The position numbers were made by a program, and so were the translations under genes. Source: Gentiana macrophylla (taxonomy: Eukaryota > Streptophyta > Magnoliopsida > Gentianales > Gentianaceae). Taken from it: 64,000 nt of DNA. The notes beneath the pieces were generated by a model, which searched no databases, was not told the DNA's origin, and saw nothing but the letters and a program-made list of their open reading frames with translations. Shown here piece after piece: positions 37,201-47,989 of this stretch; within the stretch, counting starts at the first letter, position 1, and each line of letters starts with the position of its first letter. The stretch covers positions 16,205,541-16,269,540 of the forward strand of contig CM047814.1 of NCBI GenBank assembly GCA_026214975.1, in the 5' to 3' direction.

Positions 37201-38251
37201 TCGGCAGCCAAGGCCATCCGATCCTTGAGAAGAGAGTACACCAACTTACTTGACTTTTTAATCACAGCAGACGACTTAAATGACTTAAACGCTGTTAAAA
37301 CACAATCTTGAGCACATTTTCTGACCTAACACACAATGAAACAAAATTACAGCTAAAATTTAATAGAAAATAAAGAAAATAAGACATTACCACAAGAGCA
37401 ATGATACATGCAAATGATATATCCAAACATTTTTCCAGCATTCATTATTGACTGGTAGATATAAGTCATAATAACAGGTGGGATATTAAAAAAACATGCA
37501 CACCAGTACCAATCAGATGCAATGCTATGAATTATGATAGTGGTGAGATAGTTTCATTGCATAAAATAATTTTCTTATATACGGAGGCAGAAGCATAAAA
37601 ATGTAGTCCATTGAGAATCAAAGATTAGTAATTCAAAAAAAAAAAAAAAAAAAAAAAAACAAAGATTAGAACCTTGGGACGCTTATCTAGAGCAAAATCA
37701 ATTAGAGTGTGAAATCCATCATTGACAGAATCCCAACTTTCTGAATCACAAAAACCTAACAAAAGTCCCAAGCATTTGATCAAAGCTCTGGCAGAAGCAT
37801 TTCCAAGAGATCCTTCACCATTGCAGCTACTAATTCTCTGAACCAAAACCTCAACTGCTTCCTTACCTTTGTCTTGCGAAATACTGTTTTCCGGGATCAG
37901 TGGAATAATGATTGATAGAAAAGCCGAGAGAGCAGCAAGAGCGTCAGCGTCAAGTTCAGTATGGTCAGAGAGTGTGGATATTGAGGCTGCGAAATAAGAC
38001 AGGGGAGTTAGAGGAAGCGATTCTGATTGGAGAATTGAACGAGTTGCTGCAGCGGTGGCGCAGAGGTGACGGTGCTGTGGAGCTGCGGACTTTCCATAGC
38101 GGTGGAGGAGTTGTTCGGTTATATCTGAACTAGGTGAGAAGGTTTCCATCGGCAACAGGAGGTGAGCGGCGGCGGACGACGACGGTTGTTTGGGTTCACC
38201 CTCTGGGTTTAAAGAGGGTTTTGCCTGGCTTGAGACAGCAGCACAACACAT
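25267..38251 (-). CDS. RRP12-like ARM/HEAT ribosome-biogenesis protein
   Basis: Eighteen exons on the minus strand: 37673-38251, 36779-37325, 36153-36401, 34539-34630, 33178-33388, 32271-32431, 31916-32155, 31440-31621, 29880-29973, 29199-29255, 28985-29119, 28707-28775, 27762-27875, 27245-27406, 27031-27159, 26730-26831, 25816-25895 and 25267-25690. Phases agree at every junction, giving 1208 codons with no frameshift. Landmarks are the N-terminal APQHRHLCATAAATRSIL and LPLTPLSYFAA, central alpha-helical repeats with RRP12/NUC173 character (VTIILEIMIRKCG in exon 16), and a lysine/arginine-rich tail (RIKRMKKTEEAE). It is closer to the At4g23540 type than to At2g34357. RRP12 in yeast binds pre-ribosomes and acts in their export; the plant role is inferred. 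The ATG at 38251 gives the longest form; a second ATG at 38146 (METFSPSSD) is an equally good start. Exons 8-9 are the least certain joint. Confidence 0.88.
29689..29900. repeat. 106-bp tandem duplication across exon 9 donor
   Basis: 29689-29794 and 29795-29900 are about 96% identical. Both copies contain GTGGCAGCATACCTCTAAC, that is, the minus-strand exon end TTAGAG followed by a GTATGC splice donor. The copy at higher coordinates is the one used in the gene model; the other is a decoy donor with about 20 bp of exon sequence. Confidence 0.9.
30530..30862. mobile_element. MITE-like element in RRP12 intron 8
   Basis: The left end TTTGTTTTGGGTTGGAGTTT and the complement of the right end (TTGTTTGTTTTCAAG then TTTTGGGTTAGAGTTT) are inverted copies about 330 bp apart, with AT-rich filler and no coding. 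The exact ends and a TSD could not be fixed. Confidence 0.5.
32809..33068. repeat. Short tandem duplications in RRP12 intron 5
   Basis: A 44-bp unit at 32809-32852 recurs at 32891-32934 with one change. Next to it, a unit of about 48 bp ending GCATATTT is repeated at about 32971-33019 and 33020-33066. Confidence 0.75.
35156..35856. mobile_element. hAT-type non-autonomous element in RRP12 intron 3
   Basis: It starts TAGGGATGTCAG and ends TTGCCATCCCTA, terminal inverted repeats of the TAGGGATG hAT group. An 8-bp TSD, CTCTCAAC, is present at 35148-35155 and 35857-35864. The 701 bp have no transposase. Confidence 0.85.
37635..37660. repeat. Poly-A tract in RRP12 intron 1
   Basis: About 25 A on the plus strand (T on the sense strand), starting 13 bases from the exon 1 donor. 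Confidence 0.9.
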
Positions 38252-38275
38252 CTTAAATTTTAGTGGTAAATTCTC

Positions 38276-38306
<31 letters not shown>
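38276..38306. repeat. (AAT)10 microsatellite in presumed 5' UTR
   Basis: Ten or so AAT units (ATT on the sense strand of the RRP12-like gene) just upstream of its first ATG. Confidence 0.9.
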
Positions 38307-39342
38307 GTGATAAAATAAAAAAATTAAAATAGGTTTTGACTTTCTTTAATGCTATACTAGTTGTAAGGTAATACTAGTGTTATGATTACGCCGTGCAAGG
38401 CAAGGCGTGCCCGTTAAGCCGTAAACATAAAAATTGATGATATTTTTACAATCATAGAGATGATACAATTATGATTTTTATTAATATGAAGTTATATAAT
38501 TCAAAAGAAACATTAGTTTGGCTATCATAAGTTACAAAAGATAGTGAAATACAATCATTGTAAGCACTCCTAGTTAAGTATTTTACTACACTATTAAACA
38601 TTATCGATGACAAAAGATAATGGTGGTAATTAATATACTAACTATGTTCCCCACTACATAACTCTTAACTTGCCTTTTCCTTCACCGGGTCGAACTCCGT
38701 TTCGTTACGATAATATTAATTCGTACGACAACTCGTATACAAACGATTATAAAAATATTTACTTTATGAAAAAATATCTAACTACTTTTATTTCAATAAA
38801 TCGATATCATAAAAGAACAACACGAATCAATTAACGATTTGCAATCTCTAACTCTATGTTATATTTGCTTTCTCAAGACTAATATTTGAGACGACACATC
38901 AATATTTTTCTAATATATGCCCAAAATAGTACGTTCATATATATTTCTCCTTGGAACTCATTGAAATACTATTTTGTCTTAAGCACATTGTTATTTATCT
39001 ATGTTAATTATTCAATGTTGTAGTTGGTAGTTTTTTAAGGAAGATGTTAGCTTGATATTAATAATGTGTCGGTGTTAAATGTTCATTGGTGAATTGAAAT
39101 GAGAAAAATACGATTAGTTATTATCTTGACTAAGCCTAGTTAAGAAATTCGGTGGTAGGTAACACATATGTTAATTTGGATGATGGATGATGGTTGGGAG
39201 TGAGGGGAGGGTTGTTTTGATTTTGGGATCTGATTTTAGGATTGGTATGAATTAGTTCAATATAGATAATTTGTTATATCATCTCTTCGGGTTCAATCAC
39301 ATAGTAGTATTGATGTAGCACCTATATTACCATATTTTTATT

Positions 39343-39690
39343 TTGGATAAGTAGTTATTTTTAATCGATAATTTTATTTGTTCATGAAAAACCGGAACAA
39401 AGTCATACCAAACCGGACCGAACAAATGATTTTAGCCTAACCATGTTTTTTTTGGATAAGTAGTCATTTTAAATCGATAATTTTATTTGTTAATGAAAAC
39501 CGTGAAAAATCGAAACAAAGTCGAACCAAACCGGACCGAACAAATGGTTTTAGCTTAACGATGTTTTTTTTTTGGTAAGTAGTCATTTTAAATCGATAAT
39601 TTTATTTGTTAATGAAAACCCTGAAAAATTGACCCACATTCGAACCAAACCGAACCGAACCGAACAAATGGTTTTAACCTAAAACCTGTT
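39343..39690. repeat. Three tandem copies of a ~115-bp unit
   Basis: Units begin near 39343, 39452 and 39572 with TTGGATAAGTAG-like text and end with CCGAACAAATG. The last copy contains extra CCGAA(C) steps. No function is apparent. Confidence 0.8.
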
Positions 39691-39819
39691 TCAGTTTGGG
39701 TTGAAAATAAAGAAACTGTATAAAATGGTTTATTTTTATAGAATGGGAAAAACCGGCCAAACCGGATTATATTCACCTTCAGACGCTAGAACACTGAGAG
39801 AAAAAGGTTTTTGTTTAAC

Positions 39820-39830
39820 TATCAGAGCCA
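39820..39830 (+). promoter_or_regulatory. Viral minus-strand primer site (tRNA-iMet type)
   Basis: TATCAGAGCCA matches the inner part of the tRNA-Met primer site used by caulimovirids; the leading TGG has decayed. It lies about 160 bases before the first viral ATG. Confidence 0.6.
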
Positions 39831-39984
39831 CACGAAGGGATAGTTATACTTAATATTATTCAATCCCTCTTTGTTAAATATTCATACTGGCTGAGTGTTT
39901 TTGCCCAAACAGTAAGAGAGAAAGCCTATTGGCATTTTAATCTTATTTTGGGATTGTAGGCACGTATGAATTATTTATAACAAA

Positions 39985-41650
39985 ATGACTATGGATTCTA
40001 TATTTGGTAGAACTACATCTTCTAGGTCTGTATCAAGTTCTGTTCAAGAAAGTTCAAAAAGGGTTATACATATAGATGAATAATAATTGAGGATTTTAAT
40101 AAATCTCTTAACAATTGGAAAATTCCAAAGGTAAAACCAAATATATGAACCATCAAGATTAATCAGTTTTAAATCCAATTTTACCATTAAAACAGAAGAA
40201 AGAGATATTCAACTATCAAAACCCTTTGAAACCATACAACTTCTTTCTGCAAATTCCTTACAAAAATATCGTCAAAAATTATACCAATATATTCACATTG
40301 GTCTAATACAAGTAAGAATAAAGCCTCTAACCAGAGAAGGGTTAAACACTTCCATTCTGGCAGTTCTTAGAGATACAAGACACTTAGACTTTGAAGATTC
40401 ACTTTTAAGTTCTGTTGAATCCAGTCTTTGTACATGTCCAATTACATTTGATTGTTGGCCAAATATTTCAATTTCACTAAATGATCCAAACATCCTCAAG
40501 TCACTTGTGCTTCAAGTAAAAACACACAATTACAAAATGCTAGAAGGATCAATTCCTATTACTATTATTTTCAGATTACACTACAAAGCCATGATTTCAG
40601 CTTTTTCTACAAAAGTACGACGTTATAGTCCAAAAGGAGAAACACTTCTCCTACAAACAGATCTTTCGAGGTCTAATAAGTGTACTTCCATCAAATGGAA
40701 AGATATTACTCTTCCAAATGAATGGGTCTTAGAAAATGTAGTCTCAGTACAAAAAATTCTACCTGAACCAAATTCAGAACTAAAACATGTTAATCAATTC
40801 ACTGATGGCAAAGTAAAACTTCTTTTTGACAGAAGAGGAAGTACAAGTGCACGATACACTAGTTCTGGATCGGTATCTGACGATACTATTGAATAAGGCA
40901 GAGTATCACAAACCCCGTCGGTTATAGGCACCTCAAAACCAAGGAATTCGATCTCCGACATCCCAGTTACAAGATTAAGAAACGTAGATTATGTTTCACA
41001 AATTCCAAGATCTTTTTATCATACAGAAAATGAGGAGGCCAACGATCCAACAAACCCTCCAGAACCAACCTGCCTTCATTTTCAGCCATTACTGATAACT
41101 TTAATGAACTAAATATAATTGAAAACGATTTTACAATTAATAAAAAAGTTCTCCAAGATGAATTTTACTCTGAAAGAAATGTAAAGAAAAGGACTTGGTT
41201 TTTTGATAAATTTCTGTTAAAACATCACGAAATTCAAAACCAATACTACGACTTTGTAAATAAATATAAATTTCATATACATTTCTTTGACTGGTTTGAA
41301 AGCTACTCCTTAGAAAATCATATTGACTACCCTTTCTCAACCATAATTAGTCCTATTACCATTCGCAACAGGGACGGACCCAACAGCCAGGGGGGGGGTG
41401 CATGGCCCCCACTGAGATCCGAAAATCGATGCGTTTTTATAGGTAAAAAATGTAAAAACACTATTGATGCCCCCACTCGCCTTTCGAATTTACTCCGGTG
41501 CCCCCACTGAGATTTTTTTCTGGGTCCGTCACTGTAATTCGCAATAAGAATCCAGAATGGGAAACTACTCAAAATTCTGAAAAAATAAAATCTATTCACC
41601 CACCTTTCCAAGGAATTAAGATACAACACCAATATCAATTTATATAAGCT
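39985..41650 (+). pseudogene. Endogenous caulimovirid movement protein and linker, broken
   Basis: The frame starts with an ATG at 39985 or 39991, stops near 40081, and then the 30K-superfamily movement protein core is read through about 40290-40896 (landmarks IHIGLIQVRIKPLTREGL, LRDTRHLDFEDSLL). It stops at 40894-40896. The following linker, before the coat region, continues in another frame (FYSERNVKKRTWFF near 41164) to 41361, is split by a MITE, and resumes at 41537. In live viruses this protein carries the virus through plasmodesmata. No working protein is possible here. Confidence 0.8.
41369..41536. mobile_element. hAT-type MITE nested in the viral copy
   Basis: 168 bp with ends CAGGGACGGACCCA and TGGGTCCGTCACTGTA, inverted repeats of a common plant hAT MITE group. 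The 8-bp TSD ATTCGCAA flanks it (41361-41368 and 41537-41544). Removing it and one TSD copy rejoins the viral linker. Confidence 0.9.
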
Positions 41651-41662
41651 TATCCGATCAAA

Positions 41663-42600
41663 ATGCCCGGAGAAGACGACAAAAGAAATATAAAAAATAT
41701 TATTTCACAAAATAATTATACAAATACTAATCTCCATACAATTGGAAAACAATTAGTGAAAATGGAAAAACACATGAAGATTAGTCAAATTGAGAAAACT
41801 TCTCAAACTGATAATCCCAATATACTAAAAAACCCAACAACCCCAGTCTTCAAACCATACCAAGTGTCTTCATCATCTATCAAAGATATACAAAAGAAAA
41901 AATCTGATTTATTCAAGCATATACAAAACAGACTTCAAAATATGACAGCCAGCTCATCTTCTGAAAATAAAATAACACCTGACACCCCCACAACGACATT
42001 CCATATTAATACGATTGGAAAAGAATATGATTTTTACTCACAAATAGACACCGATACCTCACTAGATAAAAATCAAATAAACAAAATAGGATGGAATTCA
42101 CAACAAGTTCCAAATCATCCTCTAGATATAATACCAGTAGAAACTCAAACTCAAAATCGTTTTAATGCATCATCTGTTTACAATTGGAACTTAGATACTA
42201 TGAATGAATATCAAATTCTATCCTTCCTACAGCAAATGACAATGGCTGCAAATGCATATAGGACGCAACACTGAGTCCAAGATAGGACTACTGTAGAGTT
42301 ACTAATTGCAGGTTTCTCAGGACAATTAAAAGGATGGTGCGATTTTTATTTATCACCTGAACAACATGACCAAATACTTAATTCACTAAAATACGATGAA
42401 GAACAAAATCTAATTCTTGACGAACAACAAGAACCTTTACAAGATGTTGTATCTACGCTAATACATGAAAACACCATCAATAATATAATATATAACAAGC
42501 AATTCCAGCTCAATGGACTACAAAAAGATGCCTCCTTACAAAGAATAAATAGGTTGCTTAACCAACCTACCATAAAAGAGAAAATACTAAGATTACAAAA
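41663..42600 (+). pseudogene. Endogenous caulimovirid coat-protein region, truncated
   Basis: A 203-residue frame (41663-42274) with a hydrophilic lead, then after a frame change the coat core AGFSGQLKGWCDFYL near 42310 and further helical sequence to about 42590 (RINRLLNQPTIKEKIL). The cysteine/histidine zinc knuckle expected at the end of the coat region, and the aspartic protease after it, are not found. The next recognisable residues already belong to the pre-RT segment. Confidence 0.7.
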
Positions 42601-44007
42601 GATACTTACATTAAAGTTTGTGCTGAACTACCAAATGCTTTCTGGAATGGAAAGCAACATATGGTTGATCTGCCCTATGACACATCTTTCCAAGAAAAAG
42701 ATATACCTATAAAGTCCGGCCAATACAAATGAATAAAGACCTTGAACAATTTGCAGAAAAGAAATACAAGATCTGTAAAACAAAAAATTAATCTCTAAAA
42801 CCAGATCACCTTGGAGTTGTTCTGCTTTCTACGTAAATAAAGCCTCTGAAATCAAGAGGGGAGCTCCTAGACTGGTCATTAATTATAAACCACTTAACAA
42901 GGCATTAAAATGGATTCGTTATCTCATACCTAATAAAAAGGACCTTTTAAATAAACTTCATTACGCCTTCATATTCTCAAAATTTGACATGAAATCAGGT
43001 TTCTGGCAAATACAAATAAAACCAACAGACATATATAAAATAGCATTTACAGTTCCCTTTGGACAATACCAACGGAATGTAATGCCTTTCGGCTTAAAAA
43101 ATGCTCCTTCCGAATTCCAAAGAATTATAAACGAAATATTTAATGATTACTCAACATTTTGTATTGTGTACATAGATGATGTACTTATATTTTCAAAAAC
43201 TATTGATGAACAATTCAAACACTTAAAAATGTTTTATATGTAATCGAAAAAAGCCGTTTAGTAATATCCGAACCTAAAATGTCGTTTTTTCAAACAAAAA
43301 TAAGATTTCTTGGGCACTATATTACTCAAGGAACTATTACACCCATAGAAAGATCTCTAAATTTCACCATAAAATTTCCAGAAAAAATTATTGACAAAAA
43401 ACAACTACAAAGTTTCTTAGGATGTTTAAATTATGTCCTGGACTTTTACCCAAATCTAAACAGAATAGCAAAACCACTTCATGACCGTCTAAAAACAAAC
43501 CCTACACCTTGGAATACAACACATACAAAAATTGTCTGGCAAATTAAGAAACAGGTCACACAAATTCCATGTCTACACTTGGCAGATCATGACCTACATA
43601 AGATAGTAGAATTTGATGCTTCTGATATTGGTTATGGAGGAATCTTGAAGCAGAAACAAGATTCTAAAGAACTAATTGTTCAGTTTACATCTGCACATTA
43701 AAATGATACCCAAAAGAATTATTCCACAATTATAAAAGAGATTTTAAGCACTGTTTTATGCATTCAAAAATTTCAAAGTGATTTATTAAACAAATTTTTT
43801 TTATTACGTATAGACTGTAAAAGTGCAAAAGAAATCTTACAAAAGGATGTACAAAATCTTGCATCAAAGCAAATATTTGCACGATGGCAAGCAATTTTAA
43901 ACATTTTCGATTTTGATATTGAATTCATAAATGGAGATACAAATTCAGTTCCTGATTTTGTTACCCGAGAATTCCTACAAGACAGATCCGATGGCCCCAA
44001 AGGTTGA
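42601..44007 (+). pseudogene. Endogenous caulimovirid RT and RNase H, broken
   Basis: The pre-RT block (LPNAFWNGKQHMVDLPY) leads into RT with RLVINYKPLNKAL-like text, FDMKSGFWQIQI, FGLKNAPSEFQ and the catalytic YIDDVLIFSKT near 43171. The frame stops at 43241-43243 and resumes at 43279 with IRFLGHYITQG. RNase H follows, with EFDASDIGYGG near 43609, a stop at 43699, then ARWQAILNIFDFDIEFINGD and a C-terminus DFVTREFLQ ending at the TGA at 44005. At least three breaks are present. Confidence 0.85.
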
Positions 44008-45288
44008 CAAAGGAAAAAAGGTTGCAAATACTACAAAACCAAAGATGTCTTGGTATGACATCGTCACAATAGAAGAACAAGACGCCAACATCTAAGAAAC
44101 AGGTTCGCTCGATCCAGAGCACAAAAATTTCTTGATAAATTATTACAAAGCCCAGAATTCAGAAAAATGCATTTATCTCAACCTTTACCAAACACACAAA
44201 ACCTACTACAGTTACCCACAATATCATCACCAAGACCTACTGCATCTTCATCAAAACCCATAGCATCAGCATCAACAAGACCCATTGTTTTTACTTCAAA
44301 TTCATTCCAACCACTAGCAAGACCTACTACCACACAAAATACAAGAACACAAAAGACGATTTACACAGTTAAACCATACTCACAAAATATTACTATGGTC
44401 GAAGCCGGTTTTCATAGCCAAGACCCCTTTCAATCTCTCCAAAATTACTTTGGAACAAAGTTGGTTTTACAAACCTTGGGATTTACAAAACCCCAATTTT
44501 TACCAAACAATCTTGCAAGCTACATACCAATGAGCTTTGATCACAAATACTATCAAAATAATCAAACCACGCACTTTGCATTTTCAACTGTAAAATTCAC
44601 CAAGTTATTTCTCCAAAAGATTGGTATGCAGCTTCATCTGCACCCATTGTATTTCCGGAAGAATACAAAGAACAACCTTTTTATACAATTACATTCAACT
44701 ATTGGGAGTATCAACAGGCATGGTTCAATGCGTTCTTCATACAAAATCAAAACAATCAGCATACTTGGCTGATGCACTTCGATACAAAAATTGCAGACAT
44801 TTCAAAATTCCATCATGGTGGGTTCAATGGTGGGAATGTTTTGGTTCAGTACCAGAAATACAAAAAACAACAGTGCTTGAATCTTTCAACCTTTTCAAAG
44901 CAAAGTACAAGCCATCCGAGGCAGAAAAGAGATTTCCTGCATTCGCAACATTATGTACAAAATTCTATCTGCCATGGATAGTGAACTGGTATTTATATTA
45001 TTCTGATCATCCTATACAACTTATCCGAAGAAGATTTAGGGTAAGATGGTGGGAAAAATGCAACATTATCCAAAGTTTACTACCAACGAACATGGAGAAA
45101 TGGTTACAAGCAATACAAAAACCCCAGCAATATCAAATACAACCTATGCGACTACAAAATTTTCAGAAAGAAAAGCACAAATGGCAGCCTTGTTAGCTGC
45201 GTCGAAGACGGATGAGGAATTACAACAAATCCTATCTCAATATGCCTCAAATTCACAGACATCACCAATAATTCCACAACATCAGTAA
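43991..45288 (+). pseudogene. Second ORF of the endogenous caulimovirid, broken
   Basis: It starts at the ATG at 43991, which overlaps the end of the polyprotein frame by 17 bases. The first piece is basic and then contains MSWYDIVTIEEQ, a pattern I associate with the extra ORF of florendovirus-like copies. It stops at 44094; later pieces continue at 44167-44600, 44770-44981 and 45046-45288 in shifting frames with tryptophan-rich text (SWWVQWWECFG, LPWIVNWYLYY). The function of this ORF is unknown. Confidence 0.65.
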
Positions 45289-45290
45289 AT

Positions 45291-45845
45291 ATTGACGAAG
45301 AATATCTACCAAGACCCTGAAAAAAAAAGAAAAAAAGAAAAAGAAAAAAGGGTTACCGGCAACACCCACAATCACTCACCTACACATTACTTTTACACCT
45401 AATACACATATAAACATAAATATATTATGCACACACAAATAGGTACACACAGATAACTATAAAATTTTATACATAATACATATAATTATATACGTATAAT
45501 ACACACACAGTTACACAAAACACTTATCACAAGTCAATATGGCAGACAAGATTAGACAAGACAAGACATCACTAAAATTAAATGGTGGTCCTTTATCACA
45601 AAACGATAAAAGACGACTCAACATAGATATTCCACTACAAAATAATGGACATCACTTCACACAAGACGACAACAAAACAACTCGGCAACACCAACATGGC
45701 AGACACCACTCACAAAAAGAAGAAAATGAAGGATGCAGGTTCTTAGATCTAAACGAGTTAGATCTATGCGCAGCGGATGGATCACGACTTATACATCACA
45801 ATACATAATTAAAGGACTTAAACTACTACAAGGGGGTTAAGATCA
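45291..45845 (+). other. Region after the viral copy
   Basis: A purine-rich stretch (45317-45350), then AT-rich DNA. A 89-residue frame at 45539-45808 matches nothing I know and may be viral intergenic sequence or chance. Confidence 0.35.
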
Positions 45846-47441
45846 TGTTACCAATAGTAGGAAGAGAAACCAAGATCTTTCGATGTGTTCTCCAAACGGC
45901 GGTTGGTGGACACCCTTCTTGATACACGAACCTCCTTGATATGCAACACCAAGAAAAACTTAGAGTTTTTCTTGCTCTAAAAACCCTAGACACGAAAACT
46001 AATTTTTTCTCTCTTTTATTTGATATGGGGCGAAATTTTTCAAGTGTTTTTACACTTGGAATAACTCTCCTTTTATAGGAGAGTAAATCCTTGGTCTCCA
46101 AGTTTTAATTAATTAAATAAATAATTAATTAAACAAAATAAAAAGATATTTTCCTTAATGAATAATTGTAACATATTATTGACCAATAGGAAACCAAATA
46201 ACATGTCATACAACCAATCACATAACAAGAATATCTTTTATTTTCCATAACACAAGAAAATTAATTCTTGTGCTAATTAAGACCATAATGGCGCCACCCC
46301 TAGGGTTTAAAAGCCCACACAAAATGTCTTTTATGTGTATTATATTATTTAGCCCAACTAAATAATATTCATGCATATCAATTAATTAGCCCAGCCAATT
46401 AATTATCACTGAGGCCCAAATAACAAGATTATTAGTCCGAATTACAGAAGCCACATCGAGGACCATTGACTATAACCAGTAGCTCTAATAATTAATTATT
46501 CATCGAGCGTAATAAGTACATTAATTATTAATTCGGGATTACGCCACCATAAACCCAAATTGAACTCTACCGATTGTATGATGTATACTTATACTCAACC
46601 CATAGAGTGAATAAGCGTCCATTGATATAATCACTACATACGGATTAACCTCCATAGATCGTCCATTCTCGAGTGGGAAGTCTCCGTGAACCCGACTCAG
46701 AATATCTTATCCTTATTTACCATTAACCCCTCGATGATCAATTAGTTCACATATCGACTAGTGATCAATTAGTCTAATATGAACTCCCGGGTCGATCACT
46801 TTCTTAGGGCTAACAAATAAGGGATGTCTCTCTACTTCCCATGAGGAAGGAATGGATTCCATGTCTGTGAAAATCGAACTACTCACTCATACGGAGATAG
46901 TGCCAATGAGAAGTGGCTTGGAACACATATTTAAGTGAACCGTAACTAACACATCAAACACTACCCGAGACAAGCGGCATCCTGTGATCACCTCAGATTA
47001 AGGTTGATCCATATATGATCATCTAATGATTTAATAAGATTCCTTGATTACGGAATTATATCGAGAAATTGATTAAATCGGTCGATCCTATATGAATGCC
47101 ATCATATATAAATGCCCCACGTAGGTACCCTCTACCGATAGTCCGGATAAGACTATCACACCCCAAGGTGTTCTAGGCGCATTATTGGTGTTTTAATCAA
47201 GAGACCCTAAACTCGATTAAGTTCACCACGGACTAATGATTTAAGCATATCTCCACTAACTCAATCCTCACGTGCAATCCATACATTTGAGTTAAGTGGT
47301 TACATACTGAGATATACTTAGGGTTTGCAAAGCAGTTGTATTACTTTACAAGCACAAAGCAAGTAACTAAAATTAGATAAATTCTGTCATCCATTATTAA
47401 AAACAACTACACAAATTGTCTTTCGGGCACTACACCTAACA
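45846..47441 (-). mobile_element. Copia-type LTR (about 1.6 kb), probably solo
   Basis: On the minus strand it begins TGTTAGGTGTAGTGCCC and could end GGTAACA at 45846. A TATA-like CTATAAAAGGAG lies on the minus strand near 46070-46083. The first 300 bp resemble the LTRs at 47469-47989 and 58100-58424. No matching 5-bp TSD was found (GATCA left, GAAAA right), so the low end is not certain. Confidence 0.5.
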
Positions 47442-47458
47442 GAAAACACTCTGAATCA

Positions 47459-47466
47459 TGATACCA
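47459..47466 (-). promoter_or_regulatory. Primer-binding site next to the LTR at 47469
   Basis: The minus strand reads TGGTATCATGATTCAGAG beginning two bases after the LTR end; TGGTATCA is the initiator tRNA-Met type. Confidence 0.7.
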
Positions 47467-47468
47467 CT

Positions 47469-47989
47469 TGCAATTATAGACGACTATAAATAAGAAGACA
47501 AAGAAGGGAGGAATCAGACTCTATAAATAATACGGTATAATTTTTTATTTTTTTATCATTAAAACCGACTCCCACGTGTCAAGCTCACAGCCGTCCACAT
47601 GGCAGAAAGCAAACAGGAGGCGTGGATGCCTTTGGATGCTACTTTTTCACATCTTATAAGATATAGAATAAATGTCCACTTAAATAATCAATATTGACGG
47701 TCCGAATAAGACGAACTATAAAAGTGTTTTTGACGTATTGATGGTGGTTTAATCAATACACATCATACTTTGATTAAGTTCATCACGGTCTAACAATTTA
47801 AGTGTATCGTCATAAACTTATTCCTCGTGTGTGACACACATTAAGTTATATGCTACATATGGTACAACTCATGGTTTTCAGTAGTGTATTATTATGAGCA
47901 CAAAGCATATAATAAGATGATAATAAATTCATAATTTATTAATTATAAAAACAATTACAAAAATTGTATTTTGGACACTACATCAAACA
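47469..47989 (-). repeat. 5' LTR of a minus-strand Copia-type element
   Basis: 521 bp; on the minus strand it runs TGTTTGATGTAG...ATAATTGCA and is followed by a primer-binding site. Its internal region is missing: after 27 bp another LTR begins. It is related to, but clearly diverged from, the LTR at 58100-58424. Confidence 0.65.

Larger units (their letters stand above)
38252..39816. other. Promoter of RRP12-like gene and intergenic DNA
   Basis: This lies upstream of the minus-strand RRP12-like gene. It holds an (AAT)n microsatellite at 38276-38306, 25 bases from the start codon, and three tandem copies of a roughly 110-120-bp unit at 39343-39690. No gene is recognised. Confidence 0.5.
39817..45290 (+). 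mobile_element. Endogenous caulimovirid (florendovirus-like) copy
   Basis: A single plus-strand viral genome copy in the order primer site, movement protein, coat region, RT, RNase H, second ORF. The lack of LTRs and of an integrase, plus a 30K-type movement protein, separates it from Ty3 elements and places it in Caulimoviridae. The single polyprotein and an overlapping extra ORF fit florendovirus-like endogenous sequences. It is clearly inactive: stops and frameshifts occur in each part, the coat-to-RT joint lacks the expected zinc knuckle and protease, and a MITE interrupts it at 41369-41536. Both ends are approximate. Confidence 0.88.

Noticed and set aside
39817..45290. Ty3 LTR retrotransposon
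   Set aside because: No LTRs or integrase; a 30K-type movement protein precedes the coat region, which fits a caulimovirid.
45539..45808. 89-residue ORF as a gene
   Set aside because: No recognisable domain, low complexity (charged/Gln-rich) and placed between a viral copy and an LTR; kept only as a note.
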